Below are positions 39,561-51,629 of a DNA stretch of 64,000 nucleotides, in pieces; positions within the stretch are counted from its first letter, which is position 1; every line of letters starts with the position of its first letter. The translations under genes and the position numbers were made by a program. The stretch covers positions 65,786,932 to 65,850,931 of the forward strand of contig OZ020270.1 of NCBI GenBank assembly GCA_963971225.1, read 5' to 3'. The notes under the pieces are model-generated. The model made no database searches and was not told where the DNA came from. It saw only the letters and a program-made list of their open reading frames with translations. This DNA comes from Melieria omissa (lineage: Eukaryota; Arthropoda; Insecta; Diptera; Ulidiidae).

Positions 39561-40800
39561 ACGAAGTCATTGAAGCGATAATTGCCGGCCTACAAGATCG
39601 TACCTCCGATATTTCGATCTTGTATGGCGCAACCGACATCCAGCAGCTGAAGGAGCTGATGGTTCGCTACGACAAGCTGAAATTGCGCCGCTCTGAAGTG
39701 CGCCTTTCGATTCCAGCTGTCACCCCTCCGACGAGCGCCACCCACACCAAACTTCTGACTTCCGCCGCAGCTAGTGGACCACGCTGCTTTAATTGTTCCG
39801 GCTATGGGCATTTTTCCTCTGAGTGTCAATTAATGTCACCAATTGGGCGGAGTTGCGTCCTATGCTAGTGGCTGAGTTCGATCGCCGTACGAGCCGCCAA
39901 GAAGTCTACGACCAGCTGCGTCGGCGTTTTAAGAAGAAAAACGAGACGAGCTTCCGGTACGTCCTTATTATGGTGGAGATTGCCTCACATGCAGACATCG
40001 AAGCCAACGAAGTCATTGAAGCGATAATTGCCGGCCTACAAGATCGTACCTCCGATATTTCGATCTTGTATGGCGCAACCGACATCCAGCAGCTGAAGGA
40101 GCTGATGGTTCGCTACGACAAGCTGAAATTGCGCCGCTCCGAAGTGCGCCTTCCGATTCCAGCTGTCACACCTCCGACGAGCGCCACCCACACCAAACTT
40201 CCGCCGCAGCTAGTGGACCACGCTGCTTTAATTGTTTGAAATTGCGCCGTTCCGAAGTGCGCCTTCCGATTCCAGCTGTCACACCTCCGACGAGCGCCAC
40301 CCACACCAAACTTCCGACTTCCGCCGCAGCTAGTGGACCACGCTGCTTTAATTGTTTCGGCTATGGGCATTTTTGAAGCGATAATTGCCAGCCTACAAGA
40401 TCGTACCTCCGATATTTCGATCTTGTATGGCGCAACCGACATCCAGCAGCTGAAGGAGCTGATGGTTCGCTACGACAAGCTGAAATTGCGCCGCTCCGAA
40501 GTGCGCCTTCCGATTCCAGCTGTCACACCTCCGACGAGCGCCACCCACACCAAACTTCCGACTTCCGCCGCAGCTAGTGGACCACGCTGCTTTAATTGTT
40601 CCGGCTATGGGCATTTTTCCTCTGAGTGTCCAAAAGAGCGTCGCGTTCCTGGTTCGTGCTTCCGATGTGGCAACCTTGGCCACCAACAAGCTGACTGCCC
40701 GTCAGCTTCGAAGAAACAACGAGCCGCGTTCGTGGGCGTCCACAGTGCCCGACCTATCGCCCGAGAAGATGACGACGGTGATGACGAGGGGACAGCTTAG
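39557..40800 (+). pseudogene. Gypsy D gag with internally repeated segments
   Basis: A Gag segment (AIIAGLQDRTSDISILYGAT ... KLRRSEVRL) occurs at about 39565-39830, 40004-40240 and 40373-40620, with a partial copy at 40237-40372. Only the middle one is preceded by the normal upstream Gag (NWAELRPMLVAEFDRR). The last runs into two zinc knuckles, CFNCSGYGHFSSEC and CFRCGNLGHQQADC, before the stop at 40798-40800. Frames change at the joins. The copies are almost identical, so the duplication is recent relative to the decay. Confidence 0.8.
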
Positions 40801-40803
40801 ACC

Positions 40804-41960
40804 ATGAGCGCACTTCAGATGGTAAGTGTTGTGTTTAAGTCGAGTGATTCCAAATGCACAGGTGTAATTGGTTGTAATTCACCTCTGACTTCCGAAGTGG
40901 CTCAATTGAATAGTGTAAGTGGAAGTGGGGGCTCATCCAGGCGAATTCTCATTAATCGGAAGGGAATTGTTTCAAATTTCTTTGCCACTCCGCGTCGAAC
41001 ATTGTCGCGGCCTGGTGCCATTGAGGCGCTTGATGAGTTCCAAAATTCTCAGAATCCTTGGGTTCTTGTATCTTCCGACGAAATTGACATTGATCCGCAG
41101 CTTGCTGCACCGTTCCGTGACTGCTTACGCCACGGGATTACCTCCGAATATTTGAAGTTTGATCAAAGTTCGGTGACTGTCCCAAATTATGATATGACGA
41201 TACGCCTCACCACCGATACGCCGTTCTTTTGCTCGCCTCGGCGACTCTCTTACCGCGAGAAGGATGAAGTGAGTGCGATCATAAGTGACCTTCTGCGACG
41301 CGAAGTAATCAGAGTCAGCGATTCACCCTATGCTTCACCTATTGTGTTAGTTAAGAAGAAAAATGGTGAAACGCGCATGTGTGTTGATTATAGAGCGCTC
41401 AATAAATTGACAATACGAGTACATCCGAATGCCATTCGGGCTGAGAAATGCACCCTCAGTGTTTCAGCGGTTCATATCGCGAATCCTTAAGCCTTTTACC
41501 GATACCGGACTTATTGTAGTCTATTTTGACGATATTGTGATCGCCTCAAGGGATATTGCCGAGCATATGGAGTTGATAATCGACGTCCTGCGCTGTCTTG
41601 CTCGTAATGGACTAGAGTTGCGATTGTCAAAGTGCAAGTTTGCTTACGAACAGATACAATATCTCAGCGTCTGGTATTACTCCCAGTGGGGACCATATAC
41701 ACGCTATACAAAATTACCCAGTGCCAAAAAACTCTAAGGAGCTGCATTGCGATGCAAGCGCAAAAGGCTTCGGTGCCGTTTTGCTTCAGAAAGGCGATGA
41801 TGGGAAATTGCATCCAGTGTCGTACTACTCGAAGAGTACAACGCCTTGAAGCCAACCATATTCGCAAGTGGGTTGAGCCTCCAAGTAACGAAGAAATTGA
41901 GTCGCTTCCGCAACACCTCATTGAAACTAATTTACATCTTCAGCCTTCAGCACCCTAGTT
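40804..41960 (+). pseudogene. Gypsy D pol, partial RT
   Basis: 40804-41432 has the RT start (SPYASPIVLVKKKNGETRMC, VDYRALNKLT). A deletion of the motif with the first catalytic Asp joins it out of frame to MPFGLRNAPSVFQRF and VVYFDDIVIASRD (41429-41737). A further break leads to a scrap of RNase H (HCDASAKGFGAVLLQKGDDG, about 41748-41830). No protease or integrase. Confidence 0.82.
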
Positions 41961-42083
41961 TTAATGACCAGCTGTTCAACCATTGTAAATTAAGTTCCTC
42001 TTGATTGTATTGTATGTAGTAGTATGTAAGCTCACTTATGTATATCGATTGATCGGGCCGATCAAAGTGTCAGAACGGCCGAC

Positions 42084-42378
42084 TGTAGTATTTAATGGTA
42101 CGGTGGCATCACCCGAGCAGTGGCACTGTTCAGTGTGCATTGGCAACACTCGAGCGATGGCACTACTCGCGGCATGATGGCTGACGTTGCCGCCAAAAGC
42201 CAAAGTAGCAAGTGAAAACCGCGCGAAAGACACGGGGAGACGAATAAGTGACAGCGAACGAGACGGAGTCGGCACGGCACCAATTACCTCATATGTTGTT
42301 TTGTCCAATCCTTTGTATTACACACTTCTATTAAATAAAGCAAGTAAGCTGAAAGTTACAAAAAACAAGCTTACTACA
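42084..42378 (+). repeat. Gypsy D 3' LTR
   Basis: See the 5' LTR at 38926-39233; about 96% alike by eye. Confidence 0.82.
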
Positions 42379-42576
42379 TAGGAAATATTTTTTAAGACTT
42401 GTACAATAATTAGCAAGCAATTACTTACTAATAACACAATCAAACCATCCGTAGCGCCAATTGCTCTTTTTTTTGAGGGGTTACCGGCAGACGCGTGTAA
42501 CAGTGTTGCCAGATGAATTTCAAGCAATCCCCCTAAATAGATTAAAAATATCTGTAAAATATTGTCCCCTTAAATA

Positions 42577-42910
42577 ATAATAATAATAATAATTGATTGG
42601 CACGACAGCCCGCTTACGCGAGACTAAGGCCTAGCTTCCCGCAACCACCCGTGTTGTGCGTGTGAATTTTGTACGCGGGTGGAAGGGACCTACAGTTTTA
42701 TGCCGGTTCCGAACGGCAGGTTGGGAGCTTTTTCATAGGCAATTTTTACTCTCAGAGGTTTGCCATTTCCAGTTGAGAGGACAGCCACCGAAAGAGAAAA
42801 CGAGTTTCCCGTTATTTTTTTTAGGTGTTACTACATGCAGTATTCGATCTTGCGTCGCTCTGCATGCGACTCGCTGGACCCCGCACTAACCAACTGAGCC
42901 ACGGCGGCTG
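42577..42910 (-). mobile_element. tRNA-derived SINE, family B (copy in hAT A)
   Basis: Minus strand: head GCCGCCGTGGCTCAGTTGGT with a perfect A box, a degenerate B box, then the body ending AAACTGTAGGTCCCTTCCAC...GTCGTGCCAATCAATT and an ATT-repeat tail at 42577-42592. It interrupts hAT sequence that is continuous at 54075-54085. Confidence 0.82.
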
Positions 42911-43244
42911 AATATTTGTCATAAAATCCAAACAAATCTAGGGAGAACCCCCTAATCAGGCAACACTGGGTTGTAACGTATAATAAAAATGTAATAAATA
43001 TACAAAGCGAGATATGAAAAAGAAAGACAGTGCGATTCAGCTGCAAATAACAACAAACAAGAAATGAAAGCAGGAAAATCGACCAAAAAAAACCGATGTG
43101 GCATCGGCCAAAAAAGGCCGAAGCCGATGCTGATACTAGCCGATGCCGATACCAATTTTATTGGCCGATACTAGCCGATGCCGATTAATCGGTCGGACTC
43201 TAGAAATAAGTCTTGAATATTCAGTTTTTAACATTTTAATATAT

Positions 43245-44086
43245 GCGTAGTCCCATCATAAGTAGGCACTTCTGCTCGGGTGGCAACACTTTCCGGAACC
43301 GGCGGCAACCATTCTCGCGGCTGTACCTCCCTAAGCCGCTCGTCCATTTTTCTGTTCATCGAAACTTCCAGACTATCAACTCGTTTGTTCAGGAAATCAT
43401 CAAGATCGTCAACACGTTTGTTTAGGGAATCATCCAGGTCGCCAACTCGTTTGTTCAGGGAATCATCTAGGTCGTCGACTCGTTTATTCAAATGCTCTAC
43501 CCGCGTCTCCAGGTGCTCGACTTTCCCATTAATCCTGTCCGAGATTTCCTCCACTTTCTGCTCCAAGCGCGCAGAATTTCCCTGAAGCTTGACTTCCATT
43601 CGCTCCGCCACTTGCGCCGATATTTCCTGGGTCGCCGTTTCCATTTTCGCTGCCATTTCTCGATTTGTAGTTTCCAGCTTCGCTGACATTGCTCGATTTG
43701 CAGTCTCGACTTTTGCCGAAATTTCGAGATTCGTAGTTTCCAGCTTCGCTGCCATCTCCTGATTCGAAGATTCCAGTTTCGCTGCCATTTCACGGTTGGA
43801 AGTCTCGAACAAGCCTTTAAGTTCAACCATTAGCTGGCTCATGTCCAATGCTTGTAGTGGCGCAGCCGCTGCAGCCGTACTTTGCAGCAGCAGGCGATTC
43901 CTCCACCTTGGCCGACGCCTCTAGTTCTTGCGCTCCGAACTCGTGCACAGTCCAATCGACGCCTCGTGCCTCACATGCTTCTCGTAAGCGCAACTGCAAC
44001 TCCACCTTTCCGCCAGCCGTCGGCAAATTCCAGGCAGCCAGCTCCTTCTTCAGCTGGTCTACCTTCAGCAGCTCGAGTTTAACCAT
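43245..44086 (-). pseudogene. Gypsy copy 3 gag, left-arm piece (truncated)
   Basis: N-terminal Gag (LLKVDQLKKELAAWNLPTAGG, coiled coil with ETANRAM/ETTNREM repeats) up to EVPTYDGTT, where the arm ends. A deletion after EESPAA shifts the frame, exactly as in the right arm, so both arms descend from one already damaged copy. Confidence 0.88.
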
Positions 44087-44157
44087 GTCCGTGCTTTTAT
44101 AATTTTATTTTTTTTTGTTTACTTTCAATTTTCCACAATCCCACTTCTGACACCAAA

Positions 44158-44604
44158 TGTTACGAATACTACGTCTAGTGGGCTGTTACGTATCACTGGA
44201 TTGTGCAATTTGAAAATGAAACAACTTTAATTATTCCAACGCAGCCAATTCAAAACCAACAGTCACTTTATTATTCACAGTTTTACACTTTACTGTTCGT
44301 ACACTTAAGTATTTGCTTAATTACTCCGTGTGACAACTTCACTTGTCAGAACCAGACTGACCCGCTGCGCCGCATCCGGCTGCCTTTTATACCTCTCCGG
44401 CCATCGCGCAGATCGTTCCCGCACATTCCGGAGTGGACTAAACGTTTCCATCATTGCCAGGTTGGACTAAAAGTTATTATCGCGGCCGTCGCTGCCAGAT
44501 TGGACTAAAAGTTACTATCGCGGCCGTCGTTGCCAGATTGGGTTATAGCACGGCACGTAGCGGCAGGGTTGCTTTGCACAGCGACATACTGTCTCATCGT
44601 TACA
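44158..44604 (-). repeat. Gypsy copy 3 LTR, left arm
   Basis: A 447-bp LTR, minus orientation (TGTAACGATGAGAC...TCGTAACA), with ATAT at 44605-44608 and a tRNA-Leu primer site on its gag side. Mirrors 61583-62029. Confidence 0.9.
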
Positions 44605-44609
44605 ATATG

Positions 44610-44995
44610 AATATCTTAAGAAGAAACATCAAGAAATACAACACAGCCAAATTATTTGGCGGAATAAACATTCGCATCGAAATAACACCAAAAATATATC
44701 TAGCCATTTTCATCACTTTTCATGCTATTCCCTTAAAAAATTAGGAGCCTCAAAATATGCTCTTTTTTATATTCCATGTATAGTCATACAAGCAAAAAAC
44801 AAAAAGATTTTGAAATGCTCGAAACAAAAAAAATTAAAAACTTTGCATATTTTGAGGCCCCTATTTTTTTAAGGAAAAAGTGATGAAAATGGCTATGATT
44901 GGCTATGATATATTGGCTTGGTATTATTTCGATGCGAATGTGTATTTCGCCAAATAATTAGGCTGTGTTGTATTGCTTGATGTGTCGACTTTCAT
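44610..44995. mobile_element. Fold-back MITE, left arm
   Basis: About 150-bp inverted repeats (44610-44757 and 44848-44995) share acatcaag.aatacaacacag, ttcgcatcgaaataa and agccattttcatcactttt around a ~90-bp loop. No coding. Target duplication not found. Confidence 0.6.
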
Positions 44996-44999
44996 TATA

Positions 45000-46314
45000 C
45001 ACCTAACTTGTTAATTTTTTTACAAAAAATGTGTATGTTTTTGACCATCAAAGAAAACGCCTCAAAATTCCATATTTTCTGACTTTGAGGTCCAATAACC
45101 GCGCCATTTTAAAACGTATAACAATAAGTTGCATCGGAATGCAACTAACTGTTAATGCGATAAGGTGAAAATAATGTCAATCGGTTTTTTGGTTTAGAAA
45201 TTACGATCAAAAATAGGGAAATAGTAGGGGAAAAACTGAAAAAATGACACGGTACCTATATCTCCCTAACTAGAGCTGCTGGAGAAAATCTAAGGATAGA
45301 TTCAAAATCAGCGCACCCAAATGAGTAAGAAACAGTTGAAAAACTCCATGCAACAGAAAAAAGTGTTTTTTTGTTTTGCTGTGTTATCATTTTTGCTTTC
45401 TCTTGGCAGTGCTTCAGCTCTCGGGTCTTTTTTTTACATATCTAAGTACAAATAAAAAATTAATATTTTCTTCGTCTTCTTACAGCTCCTTTTTGACAGA
45501 ATGAATAAGAGCGCACGATGCTCGAAAATCTGCTAAATTTAGACTGAAACTCTGAGAAAAACGCTTTTAAGATTATTTTCTTTTAACTATTTGTATATGT
45601 TAGAAAAAGACAATATGATAAGTGTAAAGTTCAACGTGCCAACCTAAATTCAACACAATTTCTGACATTTTGCTTTTTTCATTTTGACATTTACATTTTT
45701 GCATTACATTTAATTTACATTTACATTAAATTAATTACATTTAATTTAATTACATTTCCTCAAACATAGGTTTGGCACATAAATGCATATCGAAAGCAGA
45801 AATGTTTGAACTTTTGCATGTAGAATTTTTTTCACAAGCTACATAGTCCTTTAAAATCATAAATAATAATAATCATAAATAATAATCAAAAATCATAGGT
45901 CTAGGGGATGTACTCTAACATTTGTAAGGGGCACAATAGATCAATCCTGGTCTCAGTGCAGTTTACCCTAATCAATTCTATTCTAAAATCATAAAAAAAT
46001 TAATAGAAAATTTATTAATGCAGTGTATTGCCTACCAAAATTTCTTGAAAATCACAACAAACCAACCAACCTACCAACGCTTTAATTTATGAAACGAAGC
46101 TACCAATTTTGGTCCAATTGGACCAAAACGGCAACACTGGTTACAGAGATTTCTGCTGTAAGTAACAGAGGGTTCTGCTGTCAATAACAGAGGGTACTAC
46201 CAGCAGTACCCGCCATACATATACATACATACAAACACATATAAACCTTCCTCTTGAATCACTCTATCCATTAAAAAAAAACCGCTTAAAAACCCGTTGC
46301 GTAGTTTTAAAGAT
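45000..46314. other. AT-rich arm sequence, no gene seen
   Basis: AT-rich with simple runs (acattt repeats at 45705-45765, ataat repeats at 45860-45895). It contains the palindrome TTGGTCCAATTGGACCAA at 46110-46127 and the 72-bp hairpin motif at 46140-46211. No gene seen. Mirrored at 59873-61187. Confidence 0.5.
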
Positions 46315-46318
46315 TTAA

Positions 46319-47334
46319 CCCGGCGTTGGTGTGGTGAAAAAAAATTACGTTATTGGTGTGGTGGGGTATGACATACCCCAAAACTTTATATAGCACCAAC
46401 CCCACGAAACAACACAAATATAAAAGATACTAATTACATATTATTCTTCGTTTAATTTTACGTACGAAAATGCAAAAAAATTTAATGTGCAAGCAATTTG
46501 TAAAAGAAAATAACAAATATAAGAAAAATAAACGAAAAATACTGAAAAAACGAAACGTCGTACTGACTGAATACTGACTTCATAAAATGGGGTTTAAAAA
46601 AATTACATTGTATAATTTTCCAAAAACCATAGTCTGTTTTAAAAACGACATACATGTAGTTATGTGATATACAATTTTCGGTAGCTAAGGTGAAAGAGTA
46701 GCGAAATACAGGGTCTCAAAAATAGCGTATTTTTTGCAAGATGTATAAGGTTTTTGCTCGCAGACAAACCGAACATTGTGTGCTGTACTGATGACGTTTT
46801 GGTATAGCTTCGCATTATCTCAAGGATTGACAGAATCATGATGATGTACAAAAATAATGATATTTTTTGGAACATATGGTACGATGAAAACGATTGTCGT
46901 ATGTGCTATTAAGTTCAATGGAACATACGACATTCGTTTTCTACGGCGACGAAATGCGAATACTGAACTGGGAGCTTTTCTTGCACGTAGCAGTTGGACT
47001 GTTCGTATTTGCGTCTTATGTTTCCGTACGGTGTGTTTTTGAATAAATCGATGACTACTAGACCATCAAAAGTATCAATTTGAATTCAAAATCATTTATA
47101 GTACACAAAAAGTTACGTTTTTTGTGTGGTGGGGTATGTCATACCCCAATGAACTTTAGCGGGATGTGACTGAAATCTGGTAAAACTCAAGTTGTTTTTG
47201 GATAGCAAATGTGTAAGGTTGGACTGTTATAAACAGCTACTAGAAGCGATAGTGCCCACAAAAAACTGATAGGCGTAATATTTACAAAAATACAACCTCT
47301 GGGGTATGGTATACCCCACCACACCGATGCCGGG
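46319..47334. mobile_element. piggyBac-type MITE, left arm
   Basis: Ends CCCGGCGTTGGTGTGGTG and its inverted partner CACCACACCGATGCCGGG, flanked by TTAA (46315-46318 and 47335-47338). The interior has palindromes of the form GGGGTATGACATACCCC at about 46366, 47132 and 47310. 1016 bp, no transposase frame. Confidence 0.8.
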
Positions 47335-47338
47335 TTAA

Positions 47339-48057
47339 GCATACATAGGGACAGACAGCGACAGCGACTTGGCTTTATACTATGTAGTGATATTACGAAC
47401 AAAAGTGTGATTTGCTATTCGATATAACGAATATTTATGTTGTTTTCCACCATTGGATTTGTTTTTATTTCAGCGTTCACATTCTTTATAATCACAATGA
47501 ATGTTTGTTGTTTTTGTTACGTTAAATCTTTCAAATTTACGTCAAGCTACCAACATTTCCAAATTCTGTTTGTTTTCATTGCTGATCATTTTCACAGGAT
47601 TGGTTTTGCGTTCGGTCGGCTTTTTTCTTTTAAAAATTAAAATTTCAATAATCAATCAAGAGAAATTGCCATACAGAAAAGTTTACTTGGGGTAAGGAGG
47701 CAATCGCGCATCGAAGATTTTTTCACTGTATACACATAGCCATATTTGTATTTTGAAAATGCTGGAATAAAACAAGATATTTGTTCAACATTCTGTCCTT
47801 TGCTCAAAATTGCGTTCGCTGTCCTTTGGGGTCATGATGGCCCCAATCAAACGGTTATATTATATACTGACAAAACATGAAGAAATGTTACACATAAATC
47901 ACAAAAGAAAAGGGGAAAGCCCCAAAAAGTGTTTTTCTCGATTTGTTATTGCGTTGTGAGCACGATTAACACTAAATAACACAAGTAGAAGAGTGCCCAA
48001 AATCGCTCAACCGTTTTTTTAATTCCGCCTGAGGTCAAATTCCGCCTGGGGTCAATG
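47339..48057. other. Arm sequence, no gene seen
   Basis: Starts with catacatagggacagacagcg, a type of text common in fly repeat tails. The rest is AT-rich without gene or repeat ends. Mirrored at 58130-58848. Confidence 0.4.
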
Positions 48058-48890
48058 TTAAAATGCAGAGTCCGACCGATACCAAATTTTTTGGCCGATG
48101 CCGATTAATCGGTCAAAAGGCCGAAAATCGGCCGATGCCGATTCCATAGAAAAAAACACGAATGAATTCAATCAAAAACACAGCTTATTTTATAAAACAA
48201 CAAAAGGAACTATTACATACTAGTAGGGCCCTGCGGCTTTGCACGCAAGTTTGAAGTCAATGGGCCCAATAAATCAAGTTTCTTCATACTACACTCTTTG
48301 GGCGGTGCCACGCCTCTTTTATGTTATGCCCAATCCATTCCTCCAGTCGAATGGTGGGACCCGGTTTCATTGATATGCGACTTTCATTTCCAATGTTACA
48401 GTCGCAATAAATTTAGTCGCAAAAAATATACCGCCAGTAGAATGAAACATCTATGAGAGAGGTATATAAAACTTCAAAGCTTTCTAACTTATTGTTCCGA
48501 AGATACTCCACATTAAAAACTTGGGTTTTATGGACGGTGCCATGTCCATCGTCCAATACCCACTCTACTCTCCCTGTCGAAGGCCACGTCGAAATCGTAA
48601 GTATATGCCAAATATCTTGATGTGTGATTTGCAGTTCCAAAGTAATTGAAAACAATAAGGTCGCTTAAAAAGTACCACGCCACTTGTCCAACGCCCATAC
48701 AATTTAACCACTTGAACGACACGTCTAAGCCATGATGCTATATCAAATTTCAATGCTGGCCGACTTATAATTCCGAAGATATTTCATATTAAAAACTTGG
48801 TTTCTATGGGCAGTGTCAGGCCCCTCGTCCGATACCCACCCCATTCCCCAAATTTGTGTCAAATCTCTTAACTGTGTAATTTGCTGTTCC

Positions 48891-49252
48891 AAAGCTATTC
48901 AATTACAGCCGCCGTGGCTCAGTTGGTTAGTGCGCGGTCCAGTGAGTCGCATGCAGAGCGACGCAAGTTCGAATTCTGTATGTAGTAACACCTAAAAAAA
49001 AAAAATAACGGGAAACTCGTTTTCTCTTTCGGTGGCTGTCCTGTCAGCTGGAAATGGCAAACCTCTGAGAGTAAAAATTGCCTATGAAAAAGCTCCCAAC
49101 CTGCCGTTCGGAACCGGCATAAAACTGTAGGTCCCTTCCACCCGCGTACAAAATTCACACGCACAACACGGGTGGTTGTGGGAAGCTAGGCCTTAGTCTC
49201 GCGTAAGCGGGCTGTCGTGCCAATCAATTAAATTATTATTAAAGCTATTCAA
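48891..49252 (+). mobile_element. SINE family B with 12-bp target duplication
   Basis: SINE 48903-49240, flanked by AAAGCTATTCAA (48891-48902 and 49241-49252). A box TGGCTCAGTTGG, a degenerate B box AAGTTCGAATTCT, a body with AAACTGTAGGTCCC, and an ATTATTATT tail. Inserted in Helitron 1. Mirrored at 56935-57296. Confidence 0.88.
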
Positions 49253-50183
49253 AACATTTGAGTTGCTTAAAAGTGTCACGCCCCTTGTCCAACGCTCACA
49301 AAGTTTTACCAGTGAAACGACACATCAAACGGTGGCCCCGCACCGAATTTTAATGCTGCCCGATTTCCGAAGATATTCCATATTGAAAATTTAAGTTGTA
49401 TGGGCGGTGCCGAGCCCCTTATCAAAAACCCACCCCATTCCCCCTATCGAATCGCTAAATCGTTTGACACCCATATTGCTGTGACATATATATCATGGCT
49501 GATTTGTTATTATAGTGATCGTGGCGAGAAGGCGTATTAGGTAGGCGTGGTTAATCTTCTATATCCTATGTTAACATCAATGAAACACGGAATCATTTGG
49601 TATTAATACTGACTTACCAACATGTACCGTAGCTTCGTTTTGTTAGTTTAGAGGGCACGGAAAGTGGGCGTGGCCGATTATATTATAGCCTATGTTTGCC
49701 GCAATGACACGCTGAATCGTTTGATACCCATATTGCTAAGACAAATATACCATGGCTGATTTGTCATTATAGTGGGCGTGATGAAAAGACATATCAGGTA
49801 GGCGTGGTCAATCTTATATATCCTATGTTAACATAAATGAAACACGGAATCATTTGGTATTAATACTGATTTACCAATAGGTACCGTGGCTTCGTCTTGT
49901 TAGTTTAGTGGGCACGGAAAGTGGGCGTGGCCGATTATGTTATAGCCTATTTTTGCCGCAATGATACGCTGAATCGTTTGATACCCATACTGCCTTACAA
50001 AAGCATACCATAGATGAGTTTTGTTACCATAGTGGGCGTAAGAAGGGGGCGTGGTCATTCTCATATAGCCTATGTACCATTCCCACAGATAACAAAATGT
50101 TTGGTGCTTATTTCATCTAAATCGGTTCAGTGGTTTTTGCCTGATTGTGGCTCAAAAAAGTCACACTTGCTGTTATATCTATA

Positions 50184-51400
50184 GGGGAATGGTTCCGGTT
50201 GTGGGCACCTTTTTGTTTTTGGCTCATAACTTTTTACCAAGTTCTTCTTAATCGGACATATGGACATCTATGGAAAGCTAGAAACCTTAGCTAACAAGTA
50301 ATGACAAAAGTAAATCGATTCCGTCAAATAGAAAAGTTGTTTTTGTTAATTTTGTAAAGTAGTCATTTTTAACAAAAATTTTTTTTTGGTTCGGTTGTGG
50401 GCACGCCTGGAAAATCTGGTGGAAACGGAAAAACCAACACGAATATAGAAAAACATTAAGTTTTAATTATTTGAAGCACAATGCACGCATGTGAAGTAGC
50501 TGGTACGCATGTCGGCACATTTTGGATGGACGGGCATTTCAAAATGTAAGTGACCAAGTTATTCTCCTGGGCTGTCAAGAAGACCTAAAGTAAAATGAAA
50601 TTCAACCTAATTAATCAACACTCTTCAAGTGCTGTGACGTGAAGAAGGTGGAAAACACCAGTTAACCTGATTCGATAACATCCACGAAAAGAAGAAAAAG
50701 AAGAAAACACCACCGTCGACAGCTTTGATGTTTCCGAAATTTTCTTCCACCTTCTTTTTGTAGCGTTGGAAAGTGGTTCAGGAAATCGCATACGCTGCGG
50801 CAGTCGATTTTGTGGTTAGCTTATCTGCAGAACAATGTTAAATTACATCCAGCACATTAAAAAAGATATCGGAGGATTTTTTTTATTTACCCTTGGAAGA
50901 TATAACTAAAACAACCAAAAAATGCGTTAGAAGACCATTTTCGATGAAATAACTTACCAAAACTTACCAAATCACTAAAAGATGGGTGCCCACAACCGAA
51001 CTAATTGCAGTGCCCACAACCGGATTTGGCAGCCATTTTGAGAAGTAGTGAAAAAATTGTTCGGGGTAAACATATTGGTTGTAATCAATATTGGATCACA
51101 AAGTATAATAAATTTACTAAATAAAAATGCATTTTACTCGCCTTCTCGATGGATTCACTTCGATTTATGACACCATTTAAAATGTTTAACAAAATTGGTG
51201 TCTTATTTTTTAAGCACAGAAAGATATATATGGTCCCAGCACAAAGCAGGCGTGTCTGTTCGACTCAGTATTTGGCACAAAAAGATCGTGGTTCCATAAT
51301 GAACAAATGGCCTTAGTCAAAAAAACCCAGCCTGCTTTCTATCAAGAGATACGAAGGGGTGCCCACAACCGAACTATGCCCACAACCGAACCTTTTACCC
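50184..51400. mobile_element. pogo-type MITE in the Helitron 2 5' end
   Basis: Ends GGGGAATGGTTCCGGTTGTG and (rc) GGGTAAAAGGTTCGGTTGTG, flanked by TA (50182-50183, 51401-51402). The core CGGTTGTGGGCAC recurs inside at about 50393 and, inverted, at 50985 and 51010. GGG ends, TA flanks and subterminal repeats are like the pogo at 26997-29872. No coding. Confidence 0.75.
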
Positions 51401-51629
51401 TATATATAAAAATGAATCGTGGTCCATTCGACTGCGTATCAGTCGAGAACGGCTGGACCAACTTGGATACTTCCTTCGGCGGGTTTGTTCGAAATTGTTA
51501 CGTGAAGGTTTATAAAAAAAGAAAAGTCGGGAAAACGGGGCGTGGCGCCACCAGAATACATTTTTAGACAATAACTTTGGAACCATAAGTCACACTTTAA
51601 TTAAATTTAGTTCACACTTACTATTTAAT

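Larger units (their letters stand above)
38926..42378 (+). mobile_element. Decayed Ty3/gypsy element D
   Basis: LTRs 38926-39233 (308 bp) and 42084-42378 (295 bp) begin TGTAGTATTTAATGG and end TTACTACA. Flanks TACG and TAGG are a near-match for a 4-bp duplication. The interior has a 50-bp leader array, a rearranged gag and a partial pol; protease, most of RNase H and integrase are missing. It is unrelated in sequence to gypsy copies 1-3. Confidence 0.85.
30447..43202 (+). mobile_element. hAT copy A, opened by nested elements
   Basis: Shares its left block (ggccgatgccgattaatcgg repeats, then tgaattcaatcaaaaacacag) with 48066-48219 and its right block (about 42911-43202, ending TCGGTCGGACTCTA) with 54070-54414. 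The 5' end is missing: it starts at CGACCGATACC next to Helitron sequence. Insertions inside are P (30634-37704), mariner (37719-38597), gypsy D (38926-42378) and a SINE (about 42577-42910). GAAATAAG follows the 3' end and may be the target duplication. A BED finger remnant supports the hAT assignment. Confidence 0.75.
43245..50159 (+). repeat. Left arm of a 6.9-kb inverted repeat
   Basis: Every position compared pairs with 106187 minus itself in 56028-62942. Gene frames, SINE and MITE ends all obey this sum, so there is no net indel over 6915 bp. Base differences are few (for example five in the ~700 bp of gag). Beyond 43245 outward the arms differ completely; inward a 1-bp indel at 50160 is followed by ~18 bp of weaker match. 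Confidence 0.95.
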
